Shown here: piece after piece, positions 10,302 to 17,624 of the stretch
Layout: every line of letters begins with the position of its first letter
Position numbering within the stretch: the first letter of the stretch is position 1
Virus record (IMG/VR): IMGVR_UViG_3300037133_000007
Span: 1 to 26,476 of that record
DNA length: 26,476 nt
Origin: a virus
Direction: 5' to 3' (one strand)
Made by a program: the position numbers and the translations under genes
Notes under the pieces: model-generated
The model's database searches: none
What the model saw: only the letters and a program-made list of their open reading frames with translations
What the model was told of the DNA's origin: nothing

Positions 10302-10667
10302 CTACTCCTTTGTGCGGGCCATGGTTCTAATCCTATGGCAGTTTGAACAAACTACATTACACTTTTCTACTTCAGCTATAACTGTACCCCACGAACAAGT
10401 ACCCATATCGGAGATATTGAATAGCTTTTCTGTTCCGGGCAAGTGGTCTAAATCCAAGCAGAACGGATGATCTATAAAGTGTTCACCACAGTCTTGACAA
10501 CCGATTATCACTTTATATATGCTCACACAAGCATAAACTAAATCACGATGCTTCTTAGCATATGCCGCACACTTCTCGGCATTCCTTTTCTTCCATGCTG
10601 CATTATTAGCTGCAACCTTTTCAAGGTTACGTGCTTTCCATCTAGATTGCGGGGTATCTGTGGGCAC
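10302..10667 (-). CDS. HNH endonuclease (free-standing, homing type)
   Basis: A 121-residue protein. The N-terminal half is Lys/Ala/Asn-rich helical sequence with repeats of the type NxEKxAAxxxxxKK. The C-terminal half holds an HNH zinc-binding nuclease: CQDCGE, then DLDHLPG with the DH catalytic pair, then EKCNVVCSNCHRIRT supplying the second Cys pair and the final His. Such genes are common mobile passengers in phage genomes and cut intron-less or insert-free alleles. It begins at a GTG with AAAGGA upstream, sits between the neck protein and major tail genes, and its final codons carry the ribosome binding site of the major tail protein. All key Cys and His residues are present, so activity is plausible. 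Confidence 0.88.
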   Translation of the reverse strand: MPTDTPQSRWKARNLEKVAANNAAWKKRNAEKCAAYAKKHRDLVYACVSIYKVIIGCQDCGEHFIDHPFCLDLDHLPGTEKLFNISDMGTCSWGTVIAEVEKCNVVCSNCHRIRTMARTKE

Positions 10668-10682
10668 CGGGCAGTGTCCTTT

Positions 10683-11204
10683 CTAAATCGGAGATACTAA
10701 GGATCTGAACTCGAACGACCATCGAAGGGTACCCTGCCAGCCGGCCTGAGACTCGCCCTGAAAGCCGGGAGAGTGAGTGTAGTTACCAATGTGCGCTTTG
10801 ACTTCAAAAGGGTGCGGATAGGAAGTGATACCGAGAACGGGGATACCGTTGCCGCCACGATTTGTCACAACTGCTGCCATAACCACGTTGGTCATTGTGG
10901 CGTAAACCTGGGCCATGATGTCGCCAGGAACGGTCCCATCACCTTCTGTCGGGCCGCTGCCAGTGAACGTCGTGCAGTACCCCTCAATATTGAACGACTC
11001 GATGAAGGTATAGCCAGTAGCCTCGATGGTATACTCGTCATCGAATACGCCTTCTACAACGATGTAGCTTGCCGGCTCAAACTGTTCTAGATCAGCCTGA
11101 ACGACATAGACAGGTGGAGTCTGTGCGGCTGCCAATGTAACAATGAAGCCATACAGCGCAGCATACGAGGCCGGTGCAGCAGAGGGCAAAGTGGTGGCGG
11201 TCAT
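10683..11204 (-). CDS. Neck / tail terminator protein
   Basis: A 173-residue protein lying between the head-tail adaptor and the tail tube gene. I recognise no sequence motif beyond its size, mixed alpha/beta composition, and the order of genes, which matches neck or tail-terminator proteins of HK97-like phages. It has an N-terminal Ala-rich helix (ASYAALYGFIVTLAAA), then beta-rich sequence, and it ends LRWSFEFRSLVSPI. The start ATG at 11204 lies immediately after the adaptor stop; an in-frame ATG at 11273 lies inside the adaptor gene and is rejected. Its function is inferred from position. Confidence 0.65.
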   Translation of the reverse strand: MTATTLPSAAPASYAALYGFIVTLAAAQTPPVYVVQADLEQFEPASYIVVEGVFDDEYTIEATGYTFIESFNIEGYCTTFTGSGPTEGDGTVPGDIMAQVYATMTNVVMAAVVTNRGGNGIPVLGITSYPHPFEVKAHIGNYTHSPGFQGESQAGWQGTLRWSFEFRSLVSPI

Positions 11205-11206
11205 GG

Positions 11207-12532
11207 CTAACCAATCGTTTGCAAGTGGTAGCTCTCGAATATCTGGGCTATCTCGTTCGGTACGCCCGGCCACAGGCCGTCCCCGCCTTGCGTTTTCGGC
11301 CCAGCATCCTTAGTGAATGTACGGGATGCCTGGTACCAGTGCCTCCACCAGAAGGCCACTAGGTTGACGGTCGCCATCCATACGTTGCTAGGCACAGGGT
11401 CGTATCCAGCGACGTATGTTACCTCAATGTTCCTTGAGCCTGGGAAGAATGGCTTGGGCCAAGATCCGCCAGCAAAGGTGCGCATGATCTGGCCGGTGTC
11501 ATAATCCACCTGAACACCATCTATAGGGTTCTCCGGCGTAGACTCAGCGCACTGAACCATGCCTCCGGTGGACTGCCACTCCTGACACTTTATAAGCTCG
11601 ACTATGGGCGAGTAATGAAGTTGGATATACTCTCCGGACCAGCCGTCGTGCCTCTCATAGAACGTCGTCGGGCATAGAGGACGGTTCGCTATATCCTGAG
11701 CAGTGTAGCACGCCATGTCGATGATGCGTTGCAATATCTCAGACTCATTGCTACCTACTGCCGGCGCCTGCGTAAACTGCAACCAGGCCAGTACTTCCGG
11801 CACGTCGAGATAGGTCGTCCATTGCACGGAACCAGCAGGGTTGTGTGCTGTCGGATTGAACCCTCCGGGCGTGCCCGGCATAAGGTCTGAGATGTCGATA
11901 GTGGTGATCGGCTTACCGAGAACGAGATCTCCAACCTCCCCGCCCAACAGACCATTCGACTTAACATAGGTCACGTCCAGCGCAGTGACGCCGCCAACGA
12001 GACTGTAGCTATTCACTAGGTAAATGGCGTAGTTGTTAGGGTTGGACCCGTTGTATATGACGACGTTGCCACCGACGAGAGAGTCTACCCAATCCGCTAC
12101 AGATCTACCGATAGAGTCCGTTATGCTAACAAACACGGAGGATACTGCGGAATAAGCGGAGGAGTTGAAGTTCACAATGCCAGGGCCAGTGACACCGGCC
12201 GTAGTACCGTTCACAAACGAGAACGAGTACGGGGTATCGTAGGCCGGTATCTGAATCGAGTAATCTCGCTGTTGACCCTGAGCATTGACTGTACTAAACT
12301 GCTCGGTGACTTCGTACCATGCCCCTAAGTAGGGAACGGTGTCTAGGTCGCCATTCGCATAGAACGATTGTGAAATCTGCCCGCTACCGTCAAGAGTAAG
12401 AACCTTCGAGTTTGGAGATACAACGACACCGCTGTTACTCATAACTTCTGACAGTGTAACTGTCAAAGTGCCGAGTAGCGGGTCGGATCCATCTGAGAAC
12501 TTGCCTGTGAGTGCGACGGGCGTAAAAGCCAT
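11207..12532 (-). CDS. Head-tail adaptor fused to an N-terminal beta-rich domain
   Basis: A 441-residue protein in two parts. Residues from about 240 onward resemble HK97 gp6-like head-tail adaptors: YLDVPEVLAWLQFT, then EILQRIIDMACYTAQDIANR, a strand EYIQLHYSPIVEL, then DYDTGQIM and a final helix WMATVNLVAFWWRHW. Adaptors normally have about 100-200 residues. Residues 1-235 are an extra Ser/Thr/Val-rich domain beginning VALTGKFSDGSDPLLGTLTV, a pattern I associate with fibre or decoration domains of phage virions. The start has GAGGAATAAACCTAA upstream. The gene lies between the coiled-coil protein and the neck protein. The adaptor half is fairly sure; the role of the N-terminal half is unknown. 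Confidence 0.8.
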   Translation of the reverse strand: MAFTPVALTGKFSDGSDPLLGTLTVTLSEVMSNSGVVVSPNSKVLTLDGSGQISQSFYANGDLDTVPYLGAWYEVTEQFSTVNAQGQQRDYSIQIPAYDTPYSFSFVNGTTAGVTGPGIVNFNSSAYSAVSSVFVSITDSIGRSVADWVDSLVGGNVVIYNGSNPNNYAIYLVNSYSLVGGVTALDVTYVKSNGLLGGEVGDLVLGKPITTIDISDLMPGTPGGFNPTAHNPAGSVQWTTYLDVPEVLAWLQFTQAPAVGSNESEILQRIIDMACYTAQDIANRPLCPTTFYERHDGWSGEYIQLHYSPIVELIKCQEWQSTGGMVQCAESTPENPIDGVQVDYDTGQIMRTFAGGSWPKPFFPGSRNIEVTYVAGYDPVPSNVWMATVNLVAFWWRHWYQASRTFTKDAGPKTQGGDGLWPGVPNEIAQIFESYHLQTIG

Positions 12533-12538
12533 TTAGGT

Positions 12539-12895
12539 TTATTCCTCAATCGTTGCGCTGTTAATGCCGGGGTACTCCCCATCTACTGCACGCTCGACAG
12601 TGCCGGCCTTGTTGGCTCGGGTGGACTTGCCGGCGCCGCGCTCAGTGGCCGCAATCTCCTTGTCGATCTCTTTGGCCCGGTCCGGGTATCTCGCCTTCTC
12701 TGCTCGCAGAGCGGTGAGATATGCTTCGGTCCTATCGGCCACAACAGCCCCCGTATCTAGTGTCTTCTCGGTTGGCACCGGTTGCGCCCTGTAATAAGCA
12801 AGTTCCTTGTCTATGGCTGCGACATGCTTGGCGTCCCCTTTGTGGGACTCGCGCTCACGTTCGAGAGCCTTAATCAAAACTCTGGGATCTGACAT
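12539..12895 (-). CDS. Small helical protein with duplicated coiled-coil motif, downstream of capsid
   Basis: A 118-residue acidic/basic helical protein of unknown function. It contains two related segments: LIKALERERESHKGD followed by AAIDKELAYYRAQ, and YLTALRAEKARYPDRA followed by EIDKEIAATERG. This gives an internal duplication of an L-x-x-E-R-x-x-x...ID-K-E-x-A helix pair. Short proteins with this motif commonly occur directly downstream of major capsid genes in actinophages, so a head-associated or head-to-tail accessory role is plausible. The start ATG at 12895 has AAAGG eight bases upstream. The C-terminus reads ERAVDGEYPGINSATIEE and is probably disordered. Confidence 0.8.
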   Translation of the reverse strand: MSDPRVLIKALERERESHKGDAKHVAAIDKELAYYRAQPVPTEKTLDTGAVVADRTEAYLTALRAEKARYPDRAKEIDKEIAATERGAGKSTRANKAGTVERAVDGEYPGINSATIEE

Positions 12896-13100
12896 TTGGC
12901 ATACCTTTCGACTGGGTCAGAACGGGGAGTAAACGTTGCCCGCCGTACGACTCCCCGCTCCAACGATTTAGATACCCGGCTCTTTTACGGCAGCTTGCCG
13001 GATACTAACCCTGCTGCAAAGGGTCAGGTTGTCATAATAACTAAGGACAACCTATAGGTTGTGACGCTTAGTTATTATGATAACCTATAGGTTGTGACGC
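12896..13100 (-). other. Structured intergenic region after the capsid gene
   Basis: The 205 bases between the capsid stop and the next gene hold several inverted repeats and no gene. From the capsid side they are: the composite repeat at 13031-13104; a 5-bp hairpin at 13008-13024 (accct/agggt); a 5-bp hairpin at 12988-13000 (cggca/tgccg with a 3-base loop); and an 8-bp inverted repeat at 12923-12930 and 12950-12957 (cggggagt/actccccg, 19-base loop). None is followed by a clear run of T on the transcribed sense, so a classic intrinsic terminator is not supported. The hairpins could stabilise or process the abundant capsid transcript. This is inference. Confidence 0.7.
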
Positions 13101-13104
13101 TTAG
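13031..13104. repeat. Composite direct and inverted repeat at the capsid stop codon
   Basis: Two 23-bp direct repeats (13049-13071 and 13082-13104) contain the 12-bp palindrome AACCTATAGGTT followed by GTGACGCTTAG. In the first copy the palindrome extends to 16 bp (13047-13062). A 14-bp perfect inverted repeat (13032-13045 with 13067-13080) encloses the first copy in its loop. The right-hand copy includes the capsid stop codon. Alternative hairpins are therefore possible on the transcript, and the palindromes could also bind a dimeric protein on DNA. The arrangement looks like a mobile or duplicated regulatory element. Confidence 0.9.
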
Positions 13105-14672
13105 CTAGCAAACGTCGGGGTGACGAGTCCGGTGCCTTGGATAACGAAGTTAGCGTTGGCGTACCGAGCTGCGGTGTAGGCGATGTAGCCATAGATCTGA
13201 AGCAACACAGACATCTGGTTGCCATAGGTCTGAGGCAGGACCCTAGTCACGACAGGCGACTCGAACAAGTAGTTCTCCTCGAAACGTCCACCCAGGATGA
13301 CAGACTGGTTAGCACTAGCGCCAAGCTGCTGGGGAAGGTTAGCGTCTTCATAGGTATCGAGTCCGAAGATTCGAGTACCAATAGCGCCCTCGCCCAAATT
13401 CAGTCCCGCGTCCGTAGCAGTGGCAGCCGCATTGAACGGGCCGAGGTAGGACGGAACAACCAAAGGCCGACCCGCAGAGTCAAACTGCGAAGCAATGAAC
13501 TCCCAGTACGTCGGGCTCATAAAGCAGTGCGTGGACGGAAGGAACAACGTATTGAATACGTCGGCCTTAGCCTGACCAAGCTGCCCGTAAAGGCCCTTGA
13601 GGGTAGGAGTAGCTTGCGTCCAAGTGACAGTCTGTACGCCAGTGGTATTCAGAATACCAACGACATCGGCAGAACCTGCGCCGATCTGCTCGAACTGGTT
13701 AGTGCCATTACCGGATGCGACAGCGACATCGACAGCCTGGGCGTAAGCCTTGCCCAAGTCCTTGAATGCCATCTGATCGAAGGCGATAGGAGAGCGCTCA
13801 AGAAGCTGCAAGGAGATCAACTGTCCACCGGCCTTGAGGACCACCGGCAAGCTGATGTATGCAGTCTGAAGGTTCTGCATGAGCACCGGGGTATTCTCCC
13901 CACCCGACTGCGGGCCAACGGCAGTGCCGCCAACCACCTTCGGGATATTGATGTTCATGGTACCGTCAGGCAGAGGCTGCTTGTTCTGGCAATCCGCAAG
14001 GGGACGGCCGGCACGCATGAATGCAATCCACTCTAGCGTCTGGAACAACGGAGGAACAAACTCTCCACCAGCGCCCTGAGTAATGCTCAATGCACGCTCT
14101 TGAACGGATCCCGCAAAGTCACGGTACGAATAAACGTGGCCGTGGTTGTCTTCACGAGGGTTCTTAGCCTCAATCATCTGATCGAGGAAGTACTGCTCCG
14201 GTCCGCTGCGAGTGATCTTACCGTCAATCTCAGAGGCCACAATGTGGTTCTCTGCGCCGTGGCGCTGAAGGCGCTCAACTGCACCGAAGTACCGAGCCCC
14301 GAGACCAGCACCGAAGCCGGCGATAGCGGCGTCCTGAAGGAAGGAACGACCGTTCCCCTTCTCGTACACACGGTGCTCAGATAGCTTGGTCATTTGGCCG
14401 TCACCCTTGAGGGCGTAGCCGGTGCCGTACTGCATCCGAGCCTGTGCGGCTTTCTTCTCTTGGCGCTCAGTCTTACGAGCCGCTTCGGCCACTGCAATAG
14501 CGTCCTCACGGCCCTGAATCTTCACGGTCAACTCGCCCCGAGAGAAGTTTTCCTCCGGGGTGAAATCACGAGTCTCCGTGGCTGCGGTATTGACCACAGT
14601 CTCCAACTCAGTCACGAGCGCTTCACGCTCGGTACGGAGTGCGGCAAGAGCCGCCTTCGATTCCTTACTCAT
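13101..14672 (-). CDS. Major capsid protein, HK97 fold, with N-terminal scaffolding domain
   Basis: A 523-residue HK97-type major capsid protein. The first 80-100 residues are charged coiled coil (KESKAALAALRTEREALVTE) that resembles the delta scaffolding domain removed by the prohead protease. The rest has typical HK97-family features, including NREDNHGHVY-like N-arm sequence, a long central helix region, and a final IYGYIAYTAARYANANFVIQ segment. The start at 14672 is chosen because GGAGGG lies about seven bases upstream and the first residues match delta domains. An in-frame ATG at 14762 would add 30 non-family residues. It lies downstream of protease, decoration-like and HAD-like genes and should be the most abundant virion protein. 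Confidence 0.92.
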   Translation of the reverse strand: MSKESKAALAALRTEREALVTELETVVNTAATETRDFTPEENFSRGELTVKIQGREDAIAVAEAARKTERQEKKAAQARMQYGTGYALKGDGQMTKLSEHRVYEKGNGRSFLQDAAIAGFGAGLGARYFGAVERLQRHGAENHIVASEIDGKITRSGPEQYFLDQMIEAKNPREDNHGHVYSYRDFAGSVQERALSITQGAGGEFVPPLFQTLEWIAFMRAGRPLADCQNKQPLPDGTMNINIPKVVGGTAVGPQSGGENTPVLMQNLQTAYISLPVVLKAGGQLISLQLLERSPIAFDQMAFKDLGKAYAQAVDVAVASGNGTNQFEQIGAGSADVVGILNTTGVQTVTWTQATPTLKGLYGQLGQAKADVFNTLFLPSTHCFMSPTYWEFIASQFDSAGRPLVVPSYLGPFNAAATATDAGLNLGEGAIGTRIFGLDTYEDANLPQQLGASANQSVILGGRFEENYLFESPVVTRVLPQTYGNQMSVLLQIYGYIAYTAARYANANFVIQGTGLVTPTFAS

Positions 14673-14704
14673 AGTGTGCCCTCCAATAGGCTTGTTGGGA
14701 TATT

Positions 14705-14735
14705 CCGACATTGTGTCATGTGGACATATTGTCGG
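14705..14735. promoter_or_regulatory. Nested inverted repeat upstream of the capsid gene
   Basis: The 147-base gap between the HAD-like gene and the capsid start holds a nested inverted repeat: outer arms CCGACA and TGTCGG (14705-14710 and 14730-14735), inner arms TGTC and GACA (14714-14717 and 14723-14726). On the coding strand the element lies just upstream of the capsid ribosome binding site. A loose promoter-like pair (TTGTTG, 17 bases, TATGTC) overlaps it. It could be a promoter with operator, or an mRNA structure affecting capsid translation. Neither is proven. Confidence 0.4.
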
Positions 14736-14819
14736 GATTTTCTTACAACAAGTGGTTCCCATCAGTCCGGCTCTCAGGGCATGAGAGTGGTGCTTCGGTC
14801 CCGGCTTGCAGGTAAAGGA

Positions 14820-15173
14820 CTAGCCCTCTTTAGTGTTCCAGAGTAGCCAGCAAGGACAGAGGGTCTTAGCCGCCTTTACGTTGTCCTTGTTATTGTCGAA
14901 AAGCATAGCGATGTCGTTGTCCGCAATCGCTTTTGCCTTCTCGGTGTCGTGGGGCTTAGGCAGTACGATCAGCTTAAAATAGCTGCCTTTGCCGAAGCCC
15001 AGTCCAATGAGATAAGCCTCTTTACTAGCGACATCTGCTTTGGTTACTGTATCTTCCTCAACCCCAGTGATGATATACACGTGGTTCGCACCCGCCTGTA
15101 AGGACGAGCACAACGCTAACATCTCGGCTGGGAATGCGTCGAGTACCCCGTCAATGTCGAATCCAAAATTCAT
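14820..15173 (-). CDS. HAD-superfamily phosphatase-like protein
   Basis: A 117-residue protein with HAD fold signatures: FDIDGVLD with the nucleophile Asp6 and acid Asp8 near the start, a motif II Thr in VYIITG (Thr36), Lys residues in the region TEKAKAI, and LFDNNKDN giving motif IV acidic residue Asp93. Such short HAD proteins are phosphatases or nucleotidases, including the phosphatase halves of polynucleotide repair enzymes. All core residues are present. Its place between a virion protein gene and the capsid gene is unusual for a metabolic enzyme. The start has no obvious ribosome binding site, and the gene is probably coupled to the preceding one, which ends four bases upstream. The substrate is unknown. 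Confidence 0.85.
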   Translation of the reverse strand: MNFGFDIDGVLDAFPAEMLALCSSLQAGANHVYIITGVEEDTVTKADVASKEAYLIGLGFGKGSYFKLIVLPKPHDTEKAKAIADNDIAMLFDNNKDNVKAAKTLCPCWLLWNTKEG

Positions 15174-15176
15174 GGC

Positions 15177-15599
15177 TTAGACGATGTACCACTGACCGCC
15201 AATGGCGACAAAGCTTACGGCGCCAGAGTCAGCGACAGAAACAGCACCAGTAGCGCCATTAACCTTAACGCCGGCAGTCTTCTCAGCCGCAGCCAAAAGC
15301 ACGGTGACAGCACCACTAGCGCCGGCCACGGACACGTCCGAAACCTTAACGAATGGCCCAGCAGCATTAGGCGCCGTGGGGTAATAGGGAGGCCCAGAGG
15401 CAATCGCAGCCTGCGAAGGCTGAACGGCGACCTTAGGGAAAATCCCTGTAATGACAGGTAGGGTGACGGTGACGGGCTCCACGTCAGGCTGGCAAAGCAC
15501 TACATCGCCGGCTACAGCGTTGTAGTTCACGGTGCCAGAGGCGCCAGTCGAGCCGACGAAAGTCGCCTCACCGAGATACGGTTCTCCATAGCTAGGCAT
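15177..15599 (-). CDS. Small Ala/Gly/Val-rich virion protein (possible capsid decoration protein)
   Basis: A 140-residue protein with alternating small and Val residues, suggesting a beta-rich fold: GTVNYNAVAGDVVLCQPDV, then TVTLPVITG, and a C-terminal repeat of beta strands (VKVSDVSV, VKVNGATGAVSV, VSFVAIGGQWYIV). Its position between the prohead protease and capsid genes, the good ribosome binding site (AAAGGAAAG), and the likely beta fold fit a capsid decoration or head-fibre protein. Direct family recognition is not possible from sequence alone. Confidence 0.7.
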   Translation of the reverse strand: MPSYGEPYLGEATFVGSTGASGTVNYNAVAGDVVLCQPDVEPVTVTLPVITGIFPKVAVQPSQAAIASGPPYYPTAPNAAGPFVKVSDVSVAGASGAVTVLLAAAEKTAGVKVNGATGAVSVADSGAVSFVAIGGQWYIV

Positions 15600-15658
15600 A
15601 TTATCTTTCCTTTATGTTTGAGGCCGAGAATCTCTCAGCAGTTCTTATTGGTAAGGCA

Positions 15659-17086
15659 CTATCGCCTAGAGCGAAGTCTCAATAGCTCGACTTGCGCCCT
15701 AGCTACATGGACTGCTCCCTCGGCACTTCTAGTCCCGGCGCCATCGTTGGGCAAAACGGGGTTGCCATCATTCAGACTGCCAGTATCAAGTCCACCATTA
15801 TTACTCGCCAGGTTCTTACCCTTTGCGGGTTCTGTGTCTCCGAGCGTAGCCCGGATAGCAGTCTCGGCTTCAGCGATTCCGGTGCTCACGGCCTTGACGC
15901 CATTAGCGCCTTGCCCAAGAGCATCGAGAGCATCCTTAAGCAGTTGCTCATTGGCGCTCGATATAGTCTTGCCGGCACGGATACTCTCGATGGCATTCAC
16001 CACTGCGAAGGTACGGGCTCGGCTGCAATACATAAACTGGGGCTGGGATACCATTCGCTCGTCCATATACTTCAAGGCTCGGATAGAATCTTCAAGGATA
16101 GGCTCGCCCTCTTGTCCTAGTTGGCGCGTATTCACGTATTCCGTGAACATCTCCCCAGCAGATCTAAAGGTAGCCATGCCCTCACGCCCAACAATGTCGA
16201 GCATAGAGGAGCGGATACCGACAGAGGTCAACTTATTGGCAGGAGACTTGACAACAGATGCGTCAAATAGCTGAAGCTCTAGGACACTACGCTTGCTGTA
16301 TTCCTCATTCCAAGCATCCTTAGTCGCCCTGAATGAGAAGGACATCTTGGAGTAGTCGCCACGCTTAACACCGGACACGAGGTTCCGGCTAGAGGTATTG
16401 TCTAAAATATCTAGGCGAGCCTCACTACGAAGCCCCCTAGCGTCCTCGGCCAGATCCATAGTGCGGCCGGAGTCAGGGTGCCACGAGGCCAATACATCGC
16501 CCTTATGGTCTACGAGGTAAGGCACATACTCAGACTCTTTGAGAGTTTTACCGAACGCTCCGGGCTCGATTGTTTCGTCGTACTCACCCATCCAGTCACG
16601 ACACGCATAGGCGTTACCCGTAGTTGAGGGCCAGCCAACTAGGCTAGCCTCTGCGGGGTTCTCTCCCTCGGTACGCACCTGGAAGTCAGCGACCGTAGGC
16701 GGCTCAATCTCTCGCAGTGACCAGTGTTTCTTCGGCACTGCCGGCACCTTGTCCGGCTCGGCCGACTTAGTTTCAATCGGCACGTAGGTAGTGACGGTCT
16801 TCACGGTAACCGCCTTACCTACGTCAACCTCGCTCCCATTGAGCGTGTATGGGGCTGAAAACTTCTCGCCGTCCTGACTGAAGATAACGGAGTCATCGTC
16901 AAAGTCTTGGACATAGATCCACGAGTCGCTATCGTCCTTACCCTTCTTGTTGAACTTGGCCGTTACGGCAGTGCTCAAAGCGTCCATCAGGTCGCCATAG
17001 GACTTGCCATCTCGCCACTCGGCTTCAGCATAGTGCTCCCGCATTGTGACAGATTGAGCCTCGGCCTGCTCCTGAGTTACTTCCAT
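15659..17086 (-). CDS. HK97-type prohead protease with extra N-terminal domain
   Basis: A 475-residue protein. From about residue 140 it is a U35-family prohead protease: LVGWPSTTGNAYACRDW, then DETIEPGAFGKTL, YLVDHKGDVLASW containing catalytic His194, and KMSFSFRATKDAW with catalytic Ser249, followed by VLELQLFDASVVKSP. The enzyme matures the capsid by removing scaffold. Residues 1-110 are a separate domain with YGDLMDALSTAV and SWIYVQDFDDDSVIF segments followed by a Ser/Pro linker; I have seen similar domains ahead of proteases in other actinophages but do not know their role. The C-terminal 170 residues may be scaffolding. The start at 17086 has GGAGG nine bases upstream. Confidence 0.92.
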   Translation of the reverse strand: MEVTQEQAEAQSVTMREHYAEAEWRDGKSYGDLMDALSTAVTAKFNKKGKDDSDSWIYVQDFDDDSVIFSQDGEKFSAPYTLNGSEVDVGKAVTVKTVTTYVPIETKSAEPDKVPAVPKKHWSLREIEPPTVADFQVRTEGENPAEASLVGWPSTTGNAYACRDWMGEYDETIEPGAFGKTLKESEYVPYLVDHKGDVLASWHPDSGRTMDLAEDARGLRSEARLDILDNTSSRNLVSGVKRGDYSKMSFSFRATKDAWNEEYSKRSVLELQLFDASVVKSPANKLTSVGIRSSMLDIVGREGMATFRSAGEMFTEYVNTRQLGQEGEPILEDSIRALKYMDERMVSQPQFMYCSRARTFAVVNAIESIRAGKTISSANEQLLKDALDALGQGANGVKAVSTGIAEAETAIRATLGDTEPAKGKNLASNNGGLDTGSLNDGNPVLPNDGAGTRSAEGAVHVARAQVELLRLRSRR

Positions 17087-17110
17087 AACGACATACCTCC
17101 TACATACAAC

Positions 17111-17131
17111 AGGGTATCATATGCATACCCT
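17111..17131. promoter_or_regulatory. 7-bp inverted repeat upstream of the protease gene
   Basis: The 63-base gap before the protease gene holds AGGGTAT and ATACCCT arms separated by a 7-base loop (CATATGC on the plus strand). It lies just upstream of the protease ribosome binding site. It may be an operator or an mRNA hairpin. No terminator-like T run follows on the coding strand. Confidence 0.45.
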
Positions 17132-17149
17132 CTACGTCCAGTAGTTTGA

Positions 17150-17404
17150 TTAGCCAACATTATTGCCTCCTGGTAGAGGGATCATTGTCCCCTGAGAGTC
17201 ATCATACTTGAGGCCGAGCTTGGCGGCTATTGGATTCATTTCGTCCCCATAGTCCCAGCTCACCTTTATTCCATTCTCCTCTAGCATCCTATTCTGCGCT
17301 GCTAGAGCTTCCAAAATCTCGACGCTCTCAATGTCATACTCGGTAGGATCGTCCCACCCTAGTACATAGAGATCAGCCTCTATCTGAATAGGATTAATGG
17401 GCAT
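17150..17404 (-). CDS. Small acidic protein of unknown function
   Basis: An 84-residue acidic protein that I do not recognise. Residues 1-50 include a helix-rich segment EYDIESVEILEALAAQN, and later the charged ISO-like pattern EENGIKVSWDYGDEMNP. The start ATG overlaps the last codons of the preceding small gene, so the two are probably translationally coupled. It lies between the ADP-ribosyltransferase virion protein and the prohead protease, in a head-assembly context. Confidence 0.65.
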   Translation of the reverse strand: MPINPIQIEADLYVLGWDDPTEYDIESVEILEALAAQNRMLEENGIKVSWDYGDEMNPIAAKLGLKYDDSQGTMIPLPGGNNVG

Positions 17405-17624
17405 TAGGGTTGTACTCCTTCAGATATTCTTCGGCATTTGCCTTAAGGCTAGCGGGCGCTGCTTTCCAGCAAGGTAGCTGTGTCCAACCTAAAATAACAA
17501 CTCGGTTAAGCATCCCGCCAGGGCACAATCCTTCGAGAGTAGTCACAGGTTCATGAGTGTATGGATCCCGAACGTCCCAAACCCTAGTTTTGATCCAATC
17601 CTCGTCATAGTTATTAGGCGCCAT
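17394..17624 (-). CDS. Small protein of unknown function after the ADP-ribosyltransferase gene
   Basis: A 76-residue protein I do not recognise. It contains WIKTRVWDVRDPYTHEP and a hydrophobic segment MLNRVVILGWTQLPCWKAAP, followed by an acidic C-terminus. I placed the start at an ATG (17624) within the last codons of the preceding long gene, because GAGAGGATG lies a dozen bases upstream and the longer 90-residue form would begin deeper inside that gene. Its stop overlaps the start of the next gene. Position suggests a partner or inhibitor of the upstream toxin-like protein, but this is only an inference. Confidence 0.65.
   Translation of the reverse strand: MAPNNYDEDWIKTRVWDVRDPYTHEPVTTLEGLCPGGMLNRVVILGWTQLPCWKAAPASLKANAEEYLKEYNPNAH

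Noticed and set aside
12985-13025. Intrinsic terminator after the capsid gene
   Set aside because: Hairpins are present but no T run follows on the transcribed sense, so only a structured region is reported.
13137-14036. Long plus-strand open frame (299 residues) opposite the capsid gene
   Set aside because: It lies entirely antisense to a well-supported capsid gene, has no family-like motif, and its composition follows the codon pattern of the opposite strand.
14673-14762. Upstream start of the capsid gene
   Set aside because: The extra residues do not resemble a scaffolding domain, while the start at 14672 has a clear GGAGGG site.
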